The position numbers and the translations under genes were made by a program. This document shows positions 43,939-51,428 of a stretch of 64,000 nucleotides of DNA, in pieces. The notes under the pieces are model-generated. The model saw only the letters and a list, made by a program, of their open reading frames with translations, had not been told where the DNA came from and ran no database searches. Position 1 is the first letter of the stretch. Every line of letters starts with the position of its first letter. The DNA comes from Clostridia bacterium (GTDB lineage Bacteria; Bacillota; Clostridia; Oscillospirales; Acutalibacteraceae). The stretch spans positions 186,001 to 250,000 of the forward strand of contig JAFTVI010000035.1 in the NCBI GenBank assembly GCA_017465825.1, read 5' to 3'.

Positions 43939-45247
43939 ATATATTATTGTACTTTTTGAGCCACTCGTCTATATGCTCTTTATTGTATTCCTCGGGTATT
44001 TCGGCGAGGATTTTTTTTATTGTGTTGTATTTTGACAAGGTGATTGCGGCGTTTGTTATAACAGGGAGCTTTGGCAATGCTTTAATAACCTTTTGTATAA
44101 TGTATCCAATGTTGAATTCCGCTTCTGCACCCAATGATATATCCTTCTGGCTGAGTAATTCCTTTTCAAGTGCGTAATCTATATCCTCGGCGGTTATCTG
44201 TGTGCATATCTCACGCAGTTTGTCTGCAATCACAAGGTTGTTGCCTATCTTGGTAAAGTAGTTATACTGATATTTCCATAGAGTTTCGCAGGTGAAATTG
44301 CCCGTTGTGTCGGCAATTACAGCATCTGCAAGCATTTTTCCTGCTCTTATGCTGTTTGCGATTCCCGAACCCATAATAGGAATAGTCATTGATGCACTGT
44401 CACCTACGGCGGCATAGCCGTCTGCAACTATCAGCGGCAAGGTTCTGCCCAGCGGAATTTGTTCAACACTTCCGCCGCGAATGATTCTATCGCCGATTGC
44501 GTGATATTCCTCTTTTAAGTCTTTTATTGCCGCCTGAATATCATCTTCATTGAGTTCTTTACCGAAATGACCTATCAGCACGTCAAAATAATCATTTTTT
44601 GCTATCACCCAGGAAATTCCGGGCTTTTTTCTGTGAAAAAGATGTACGGTGTAGGGATTTGCTGGATTTTCGGGTGAAATTCTCTCAAAATATGCTCTGT
44701 AAACGGTGAATACACTGTTGTCAGGCATATCGTTCGGAATTGAAAACTTCTGAGGAAGCATACTTCTCACATCAGAATTGATACCTGCGGAATCTATTAC
44801 AAGGTCTGCGAAAACCGCCTTTTTCTTATTGCCTTTTGCGGTAACAACGCCGAGTATTCTGTCTTTGTCTGCGATAACACCCGTGATTTGCGTGTTGAAG
44901 CAAAATTTAACCCCTTTGCTTTCAGCGTAATTTATAAGGTAGTTTATAAGATACCTTCTGTCCATAGAGCAGTTTGTGCCGTCATTAGTGTCGGGTGCTG
45001 TAATCATTACGGTTTTTGCAGGATTTGTAAAAGCAAGAGAAAATGACCGCGAGTAATTTTCTTCAGGGGGTAAGGGAATGTCAGCATCGGCAAAACAGGT
45101 TATGCGGAAGGTGTCGTGCCAATCAAAACCGACATCTTTGCGGCATTTCTTTTCAAACACGGTTACATCGTATCCCTTTTCTGCAAGTTTTGCGGCGGCA
45201 ACAACTCCGCCGTGACCTGCTCCTGCCACAACAATTTTTCTGTTCAA
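43937..45247 (-). CDS. FAD-dependent oxidoreductase, geranylgeranyl-reductase-like
   Basis: The protein has about 436 residues. A TTG at 45247 with GAGGTG six bases upstream looks the best start; a GTG at 45256 lies inside that site. The FAD-binding motif VVAGAGHGGVVAAAKLAEKG opens the protein, followed by the second FAD motif DGYAAVGDSASMTIPIMGSGIANSI near residue 290. The layout matches the geranylgeranyl reductase/halogenase-like flavoprotein group. A role in lipid or quinone reduction is possible but not shown. It is divergent from the GPH symporter gene. Confidence 0.75.
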   Translation of the reverse strand: MNRKIVVAGAGHGGVVAAAKLAEKGYDVTVFEKKCRKDVGFDWHDTFRITCFADADIPLPPEENYSRSFSLAFTNPAKTVMITAPDTNDGTNCSMDRRYLINYLINYAESKGVKFCFNTQITGVIADKDRILGVVTAKGNKKKAVFADLVIDSAGINSDVRSMLPQKFSIPNDMPDNSVFTVYRAYFERISPENPANPYTVHLFHRKKPGISWVIAKNDYFDVLIGHFGKELNEDDIQAAIKDLKEEYHAIGDRIIRGGSVEQIPLGRTLPLIVADGYAAVGDSASMTIPIMGSGIANSIRAGKMLADAVIADTTGNFTCETLWKYQYNYFTKIGNNLVIADKLREICTQITAEDIDYALEKELLSQKDISLGAEAEFNIGYIIQKVIKALPKLPVITNAAITLSKYNTIKKILAEIPEEYNKEHIDEWLKKYNNI

Positions 45248-45312
45248 GAAAAACACCTCATCAATCTAACTATAAATTTAACAAAAAATCGTGTTTGTAT
45301 GCATAATTATTG

Positions 45313-45341
45313 TTGCAATTTGAGAAAAGGTATGTTATAAT
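45313..45341 (+). promoter_or_regulatory. Promoter of the GPH symporter gene
   Basis: TTGCAA (45313-45318) and TATAAT (45336-45341), spacer 17, 37 bases before the TTG start. Confidence 0.7.
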
Positions 45342-45378
45342 GTGGATATTGTGAACACTATGGAGAGGAGTTGTTATT

Positions 45379-46953
45379 TTGGCTGATAATAACACACAGA
45401 CACAGTTTGAAGGTCTTAATACCGACTATGTCTATGAAAACCGAAGATATGTCGGCAGAAAAGAAACTGTCGGTTTCGTTCTTTGGGATGCAGCGCAAAG
45501 CTTTAACATCGATAAATATACCGACAGATTTATAACAAATATTGTTCAGGTTGATTTGTCTTTGCAGATGATTGAACAGGCAATCAACGGTGTCTGGGAT
45601 ATTGTAAACGATATTTTTATGGGTGCTATTGTTGACAGAACCCGTACGCGTTGGGGTAAGTTCAAGCCCTATCTGCTTCTGCTTGCGATTCCCGGTCTTA
45701 TAGGAACCTGTCTTTATTGGTTAATGCCTCTTATATTTGAGGGCAGAACTTCAATGGACCTGACAAAGTTCATTTTCTACTTCCTGCTTGCTTTTATCCG
45801 TGAGGGTATCGGCACTTTCCAGACTATCTCACGAAACGGTATGATGGCAACCATAACGCCGCATCCTGTTGACCGAACCCGACTGATTACGCTGGCAAAC
45901 TTCGCTTCGGGTACCTTCGGCGAAAAATTGCCCGAACAGATTACAACAGTTATACTTGACCTTATTGATAACAGCGTATTCAAAACAAAAAAGAGTACTT
46001 TATATCTTACTACATTCGTCGGTATGGGTGTTTTCACAACCTTTATTTCCAGCGGTATGTCGATGTGGTACTTTATGAACTCAAGAGAACGAGTTATGCA
46101 GTCTGTTGAGAAACCGGATATTATGCAGGGTGTAAAATCCATCATTAACAATAAACCCATTCTTCTGCTTACTCTTTCCGATTTCCTTGGCGGATTCAGC
46201 ATCGGCGGCAGTAAGAGTGACTATTACATAGACGTTCTCCATCTGGCATCAATGACAATGATTACGGGTATCGCGGCAGCTCCCGTAAGCCCCATTTCCT
46301 ATGCTTATGTTCCTTTCCTGAGAAGACATTTCTCCAGCAGATTCCTTTATATTTCAAGTAACTATATTTCAACATTCCTTAATATTGCAGTATTTGGTGT
46401 TGGCATAATTGGTATGAATTGGAAAACCAAAAAAGGCGGCATTTACCAGAGTACGATAGGTATGCTTATAGTTATGTCTATTTACGAGCTCATCTGGACA
46501 CTGTTCTACGGTACAAAATCCGTTATCGGTACAGAAATGTACAACGAATCAATGGACTACTGTGAATGGAAGAACGGCTACCGTACAGAGGCTATGACAT
46601 CTGTTGCAAAGGGTATTGCATCAAAGGTATCTTCAAAGGTATCTTCTCTTGTAAGAACCTGGCTTAAAAATCTTATCAAGTACGACCAGACAGCCTATAT
46701 TTCAGGTAAAGAGCAGACAGACAGCGTTAAATTCTATCTGTTTGCAATGTTTACAATTATTCCTGCTATTACAGGTTCGTTGGGTATTATTCCTATGCTC
46801 TTCTATGACCTTGACGGTAAGAAGAAAGAGATTATGTATGCAGAGCTTCTTGAAAGACGTGCAGCTCTTCAGAAAGCTGCTGATGAAGGTGATACAACAG
46901 CTCTCGCTTCAGCAAGCAAAGAGCAGCTTGAATCTATTGAAAACAGAAAATAA
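45379..46953 (+). CDS. GPH-family (glycoside-cation) symporter, MFS superfamily
   Basis: The 524-residue protein starts at TTG 45379 with GAGAGGAG eight bases upstream. It has about twelve hydrophobic segments and the GPH landmarks: a membrane Asp-rich loop NDIFMGAIVDRTRTRWGKFKPY between segments 2 and 3, and ESMDYCEWKNGYRTEAM in the central loop. These symporters import glycosides with Na+ or H+. It is longer than the second GPH protein at 61327 because of insertions and a helical C-terminal tail. Confidence 0.85.
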   Translation: MADNNTQTQFEGLNTDYVYENRRYVGRKETVGFVLWDAAQSFNIDKYTDRFITNIVQVDLSLQMIEQAINGVWDIVNDIFMGAIVDRTRTRWGKFKPYLLLLAIPGLIGTCLYWLMPLIFEGRTSMDLTKFIFYFLLAFIREGIGTFQTISRNGMMATITPHPVDRTRLITLANFASGTFGEKLPEQITTVILDLIDNSVFKTKKSTLYLTTFVGMGVFTTFISSGMSMWYFMNSRERVMQSVEKPDIMQGVKSIINNKPILLLTLSDFLGGFSIGGSKSDYYIDVLHLASMTMITGIAAAPVSPISYAYVPFLRRHFSSRFLYISSNYISTFLNIAVFGVGIIGMNWKTKKGGIYQSTIGMLIVMSIYELIWTLFYGTKSVIGTEMYNESMDYCEWKNGYRTEAMTSVAKGIASKVSSKVSSLVRTWLKNLIKYDQTAYISGKEQTDSVKFYLFAMFTIIPAITGSLGIIPMLFYDLDGKKKEIMYAELLERRAALQKAADEGDTTALASASKEQLESIENRK

Positions 46954-46976
46954 TTAAGTTTAAGGCGGAGCTGAAC

Positions 46977-47249
46977 GCCGACTACTCACAGGGTAGTATT
47001 TCTTTAAAATGTGAGCTTTTGGCACAATAATGCGTTAAAATCACCCGATATGCGACAAGCATTATCGGGTGATTTTGCCTTTTCTTGAACTCAAAAGCTT
47101 CATTTTAAAGTGCTTCGCAGTTTCGTAAGATAAGAAAATTTCTTGTATTGAAGCCACAAAACGCAGCAAGGCTGACGCCTTGCGAGGCTTTTGGCAAAAA
47201 TACAGGGGATTTTTATCGAGAAACAAATACTTCCTTATGAGTAGCCGGC
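46977..47249. repeat. MITE-like element with 25-bp imperfect inverted ends
   Basis: The ends 46977-47001 and 47225-47249 match as inverted repeats with about five differences. Inside are a 13-bp inverted repeat pair (47037-47049 with 47064-47076), CTTTAAAATG paired with CATTTTAAAG, and GCAAGGC-TGAC-GCCTTGC. There is no reading frame of note. The 395-base stretch between genes (46954-47348) consists of this element plus a promoter. Confidence 0.65.
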
Positions 47250-47283
47250 GCAATGTTCCGTCTTTTTTTTGTTGGAAATAATG

Positions 47284-47311
47284 TTGACTTATTAAAAAAA
47301 CGGACTATAAT
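47284..47311 (+). promoter_or_regulatory. Promoter of the Mrp-thioredoxin operon
   Basis: TTGACT (47284-47289) and TATAAT (47306-47311) with a 16-base spacer, 37 bases before the mrp start. Confidence 0.7.
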
Positions 47312-47348
47312 ATATATGATATTTAATAAAATCCGGAGGAATCATATA

Positions 47349-48170
47349 ATGAGTGAATGTACACACGATTGCAGTTCCTGCAGTTCAAACTGCTCAGAAC
47401 GCAAAAATGCAATTGAACACGAAAAGCTTCACGAGCTCAGCTCTGTTAAAAAGGTTATCGGCGTAGTAAGCGGTAAAGGCGGCGTAGGTAAGTCCCTTGT
47501 AACATCTATGATGGCAGTAACGCTTAACAGACGCGGCTTGAAAACGGCTATTCTTGACGCTGATATAACAGGTCCGTCAATTCCCCAGGCATTCGGTATT
47601 CACGAAAGAGCAACAGGCTCGGCTACGGAGCTTTACCCCGCTGTATCCAAAACAGGTATTGACATTATGTCACTCAATCTTCTGCTTGAGAACGAAACAG
47701 ACCCTGTTGTATGGAGAGGCCCCGTTATTGCAGGCGTTGTAAAGCAGTTCTGGACAGACGTTGTGTGGAAGGATGTTGACTATATGTTTGTCGATATGCC
47801 TCCCGGCACGGGAGATGTGCCTCTCACTGTATTCCAGAGCATACCCGTGGACGGCATTATCATTGTAACATCACCGCAGGACCTTGTTTCTATGATCGTT
47901 ACAAAGGCTGTAAATATGGCAAAGCTTATGAATATCCCTGTTTTAGGCATTGTTGAGAATATGTCATATTTTGAATGTACGGACTGCGGCAAAAAACATT
48001 TCATTTTCGGCGAGAGCAATCTTGAAAGAATTGCCGCCGCAAACGAAATCCCTCAAATTGCAAGAATACCCATTGACCCTGATTTTGCAAATCAGGTTGA
48101 CAGAGGTCTTATTGAGCTTTTCGAGGGTGATTGGCTTGAAAAAATGGCTGATGCCGTGGAGAATGCATAA
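47349..48170 (+). CDS. Mrp/NBP35-family Fe-S cluster carrier ATPase
   Basis: The 273-residue protein starts at ATG 47349 with GGAGGAA upstream. A Cys-rich N-terminus (Cys4, 8, 11, 15) precedes the ParA/MinD-type deviant Walker A GKGGVGKS (about 42-49), then DADITGPSIPQAFG and DMPPGTGD. A C-terminal CxxC (ECTDCGKK) can bridge an Fe-S cluster in the dimer. These proteins carry or insert [4Fe-4S] clusters. It is the first gene of a four-gene operon with overlapping ends. Confidence 0.92.
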   Translation: MSECTHDCSSCSSNCSERKNAIEHEKLHELSSVKKVIGVVSGKGGVGKSLVTSMMAVTLNRRGLKTAILDADITGPSIPQAFGIHERATGSATELYPAVSKTGIDIMSLNLLLENETDPVVWRGPVIAGVVKQFWTDVVWKDVDYMFVDMPPGTGDVPLTVFQSIPVDGIIIVTSPQDLVSMIVTKAVNMAKLMNIPVLGIVENMSYFECTDCGKKHFIFGESNLERIAAANEIPQIARIPIDPDFANQVDRGLIELFEGDWLEKMADAVENA

Positions 48171-48634
48171 TGAGCAGGCGTGAAAAAGCAATGGCATTGT
48201 TTGAGCAGGGATATAACTGTTCACAGGCTGTTGCCGGTGCATTTTGTGATAAGACAAATATTGATTTTGATACTATGATGCGCCTTGCATCCGTTTTCGG
48301 CGGCGGAATGGGCAGATTGCGCGAGGTCTGCGGCGCTGTAAGCGGAATGTTTATAATAACAGGTCTGCTTTACGGCTATGACAGTGCCGAGGATATTGAA
48401 GCAAAGAAAAATCTTTATTCACAGGTACAGACCCTTGCAAACAGCTTTAAAATGAAAAACGGCAGTTATGTTTGCAGAGAGCTTCTTTCTCTGCCGAATA
48501 CGGGGGCAGACAGTCCTGTGCCTGAGGCGAGAACAGCACAATATTATAAAAAACGCCCCTGCAAAGAGCTTGTAGGTGATGCGGCTGATATTCTTGATAA
48601 ATTTCTGAAGGAGCAGAATAATGGCAGTAATTAA
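48170..48634 (+). CDS. C_GCAxxG_C_C family redox protein
   Basis: The 154-residue product starts in the stop codon of mrp (TAATG). It has the spaced cysteines of the C_GCAxxG_C_C family: Cys17 (NCSQAV), Cys26, Cys54 in the motif CGAVSG, Cys102 and Cys131. The family is thought to be redox-active or cluster-binding, often near thioredoxin or Mrp genes, as here. No signal peptide; presumably cytoplasmic. Confidence 0.85.
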   Translation: MSRREKAMALFEQGYNCSQAVAGAFCDKTNIDFDTMMRLASVFGGGMGRLREVCGAVSGMFIITGLLYGYDSAEDIEAKKNLYSQVQTLANSFKMKNGSYVCRELLSLPNTGADSPVPEARTAQYYKKRPCKELVGDAADILDKFLKEQNNGSN

Positions 48635-48926
48635 AATTACAAGCAATAATTTTGAAAATGAGGTCCTTAATTCGGACAAAAAAGTTCTTGTTGATTTCTG
48701 GGCATCCTGGTGCGGTCCCTGTATGATGGTTTCACCCATTGTTGATGAAATTGCTCAGGAGAGAACAGATATAAAAGTCTGCAAGGTGAATGTGGATGAG
48801 GAGCCTGAACTTGCTCAGGCTTTCGGCATAGAGAGCATTCCTGCGCTTTTTGTTGTTGAAAACGGCGAAGTCGTAAACCATATGGTGGGAGCGGCTCCCA
48901 AAGCAACTATCTTAGGTTTGTTGTAA
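48621..48926 (+). CDS. Thioredoxin
   Basis: The 101-residue protein overlaps the previous gene by 14 bases. The active site WCGPC has Cys31 and Cys34, the buried Asp is in VDFWASW, and the cis-Pro lies in SIPALFV. It is a little shorter than typical thioredoxins (105-108) because the last helix ends early at LGLL. It would reduce disulfides or the Cys-rich partner encoded upstream. Confidence 0.93.
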   Translation: MAVIKITSNNFENEVLNSDKKVLVDFWASWCGPCMMVSPIVDEIAQERTDIKVCKVNVDEEPELAQAFGIESIPALFVVENGEVVNHMVGAAPKATILGLL

Positions 48927-49927
48927 TGACTTTTGGTGAGATATTTCTCTTTTCGTTCAATGCGGTAATGCCCATTGTTCTGCTTATACTGCTTGGTTAT
49001 TTCTTAAAGCGGATAAAACTGCTCAATGACAGTTTTTTAAGCACTGCAAACAAATTTGTATTCAATTCGGCGTTGCCTTGTCTGTTGTTTTTTAATGTGT
49101 ACAACATCGGCGGTCTTGGTGAAGTCCAATGGAGTACGGTGGCATTTGCCGTAGGTGTGATTCTGTTGCTTTTCGTTGCAGGACTCGTGTACAGCGTATT
49201 TTTTGTAAAGGAAAACAGACAGAAAGGCGTTGTCTGGCAGAGCTTTTTTCGCTCAAACTTTGCAATTATCGGTCTGCCACTTTCACAGGCATTGGGCGGA
49301 GCTGAAGGCATAGCAACGGCGAGTATTCTTTCTGCATTTTCAATACCTTTATTCAACGCATTGGCGGCAATTGCACTGTCTGTTTTTGTAACCGGAGAGG
49401 GTAAAAACAAAATCAGTGTAAAGGATATCATCTTAAGAGTTGTAAAAAATCCGCTTATTATAGGTGTTTTTGCAGGTTTTGCGGTGCTTGGCGTACGAAG
49501 CCTTATTCCTGCAGGTGCATTTTCAATAAAGGCTGATCTGCCCTTTATTTATGATTTTTTTGATATGTTTTCCGACATCGCATCTCCGTTGGCTCTCGTT
49601 GTGCTTGGCGGTCAGTTCCGTTTTGATGCGGTTAAGAAACTGAGAAAGCAAATTGTTCCGGCAGTTGTTGCAAGAATTGTCTTTGCTCCTGCGTTGGGCA
49701 TTGTGCTGGCGATTATAATGTCGGATTATTTAAATTTTACTGCGGCGCATTATGCATCGTTTGTTGCATTGTTCGGTTCACCTGTGGCAGTTTCGAGCGC
49801 AATTATGGCACAGCAGATGGATAACGAAGGTCAGCTTGCCAATCAGATATTGGTCTGGACAAGTATATTCTCCGTTTTTACGGTATTTATAACCGTAACG
49901 GTACTCAAATATATGGCAATAATATAA
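48926..49927 (+). CDS. AEC-family (auxin efflux carrier-like) transporter
   Basis: The 333-residue membrane protein begins within the thioredoxin stop (TAATG). It has about ten hydrophobic segments, the N-terminal LLILLGYFLKRIKLLNDSF and LPCLLFFNVYN motifs of the family, and a central LVVLGGQFRF. AEC carriers export organic acids or similar anions. Why it is coupled to redox genes is not clear from the sequence. A terminator follows. Confidence 0.88.
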   Translation: MTFGEIFLFSFNAVMPIVLLILLGYFLKRIKLLNDSFLSTANKFVFNSALPCLLFFNVYNIGGLGEVQWSTVAFAVGVILLLFVAGLVYSVFFVKENRQKGVVWQSFFRSNFAIIGLPLSQALGGAEGIATASILSAFSIPLFNALAAIALSVFVTGEGKNKISVKDIILRVVKNPLIIGVFAGFAVLGVRSLIPAGAFSIKADLPFIYDFFDMFSDIASPLALVVLGGQFRFDAVKKLRKQIVPAVVARIVFAPALGIVLAIIMSDYLNFTAAHYASFVALFGSPVAVSSAIMAQQMDNEGQLANQILVWTSIFSVFTVFITVTVLKYMAII

Positions 49928-49929
49928 AA

Positions 49930-49960
49930 AAGAGGACTGCACAAACAGCCCTCTTTCTTT
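49930..49960 (+). terminator. Terminator of the Mrp-thioredoxin-AEC operon
   Basis: AAAGAGGACTG pairs with CAGCCCTCTTT (one mismatch) around CACAAA, then a CTTT run. Confidence 0.8.
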
Positions 49961-49971
49961 GTATTGAATGG

Positions 49972-50007
49972 TAAACAATAATTTCTGCTGCGCTAAATTA
50001 TTGTTTA
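49972..50007. repeat. TAAACAATAATTTA-type element, copy E (minimal hairpin)
   Basis: The 36-base form consists of little more than the two ends: TAAACAATAATTT (49972-49984) and AAATTATTGTTTA (49995-50007) around a short GC-rich loop. Its right end, read on the minus strand, supplies the final KQ and stop codon of the PTS IIC gene. Confidence 0.85.
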
Positions 50008-51428
50008 ATTTGTTTTGCCATTTTCTTGCCCCATTCACGCATTTCAAGCACGATATCGCCCTTTGGTTCAAAGTAGCATCCACGCTTTGAAAGGACGCGG
50101 TACTCAACTTCTCTCAGTCCCATTACAACAAGACCGCCAACAAATCCGCTTACAAGAATTATAATGAACAGCGGCAGGCGGCAGGTGAGAAAATCTCCCG
50201 AACGCAAAGGAAGTGTGAAGCTCATAAATATTTCGCCCTGCTCAAAAAGCTCGGCGTAGGTGTAGTCAACTGCGCCGTATGTAAAGTTCCCCGTTGTGTA
50301 TCTGGGCAGGGAACCGTCTGTGTAAGCAGTATTGACAATGCCGAACAGCGCTGTTATAACTCCGCCGAATGCAGAGCCGACCATAAGTCCGGGAATCATT
50401 GTAAAAGGACTTCTCATTGCAAGAGGCATTGAGGGCGCAACTGTCAGCTTGATGTTTTCAAAAAATGCATTGATAGGTCCTGTTGTTGCAAAGTTGAAAT
50501 CGTCTGTATCTGTTTTCCCGCCCTTTTTGAATATCTTACAGCAAAGCATACCGAAAAATGCAGTCCAGCATACGGTTATGAAGCATACGGAGTAAATTGT
50601 AATAAGCTGAGCGTTGCCTGTTGTAAGGTATGCAGTTGTTGCAACGGAGAATGCGGCAAGTGAAACGGGGCCTATAAGGTCAAAGCCTACCATAAGTCCC
50701 ATAACGAGAGCGGCAATGATAACATTGCTTTCAGAGAGAGTGATCAGAATACCTTTGAGTCCTTCGGATATTGCGGCAAATGGCACTTCAATTCCGTATT
50801 TTATAAGAATAAACGTCAGTGCACAGCAGGCTACGGGAATAATAAGCACCAGTACAATAAGGTCTACGCCTTCTGCAACTTCAATGCCCTTGAGCGTGTC
50901 GGGAATGAGCTTGATTTTCTTGCGAAGCTTTGCGAGAAGTGAATCAATACCTCTGCCTATGGGATTTTTTGCCTCAGTCCAGCCTGCATAAAGCAGTTTG
51001 ATCAGTAATGACAGCATTACCGCCATAATAAGATATCCCATATAGCCTATTGACGTTGCCTGTGAATAGTTTATCGGTGTTGCAAAGAAGCAGTTGTACA
51101 TTTCTTCTGCACTTGCGGATGCGCTTGTGAAGTGACAGAAGTACACGGACAGCGCAAGGGACGGTGCAAGGGCAGGCAAGCCTGCAATCAGGTATGAAAG
51201 CACCGTAACAAGAGCAACAAAGAAGAAATCCGTTGCCCAGAACAGGATAAACCACAGAGTAGGCTCATTTTCTGCTCCTGTTGCACCCAGCATATGATAT
51301 GAGCCGAAAATATTCTGAATAACAAAGAAAAAGCCTGCACCCAGAGCTCCGAAAAGCTGAACTATGAACATTATAGCCGTTGCACGGTAGATTTTTTCTT
51401 TTGTGTCGAGATATAACTTTTTAACCAT
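49998..51428 (-). CDS. PTS sugar transporter subunit IIC, fructose-like
   Basis: The 476-residue membrane protein has about ten hydrophobic segments and PTS IIC-type motifs: VGFDLIGPVSLAAF (family FDLGGPVNKAA), LTVAPSMPLAMRSPFTMIPGL and SFTLPLRSGDF. The fructose/mannitol-type IIC domain translocates the sugar, but no IIA or IIB domain is fused or encoded nearby. It overlaps the GH2 gene by 8 bases, so both are co-expressed. The C-terminus ends KQIKQ, the last Gln and stop being inside repeat copy E. Confidence 0.78.
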   Translation of the reverse strand: MVKKLYLDTKEKIYRATAIMFIVQLFGALGAGFFFVIQNIFGSYHMLGATGAENEPTLWFILFWATDFFFVALVTVLSYLIAGLPALAPSLALSVYFCHFTSASASAEEMYNCFFATPINYSQATSIGYMGYLIMAVMLSLLIKLLYAGWTEAKNPIGRGIDSLLAKLRKKIKLIPDTLKGIEVAEGVDLIVLVLIIPVACCALTFILIKYGIEVPFAAISEGLKGILITLSESNVIIAALVMGLMVGFDLIGPVSLAAFSVATTAYLTTGNAQLITIYSVCFITVCWTAFFGMLCCKIFKKGGKTDTDDFNFATTGPINAFFENIKLTVAPSMPLAMRSPFTMIPGLMVGSAFGGVITALFGIVNTAYTDGSLPRYTTGNFTYGAVDYTYAELFEQGEIFMSFTLPLRSGDFLTCRLPLFIIILVSGFVGGLVVMGLREVEYRVLSKRGCYFEPKGDIVLEMREWGKKMAKQIKQ

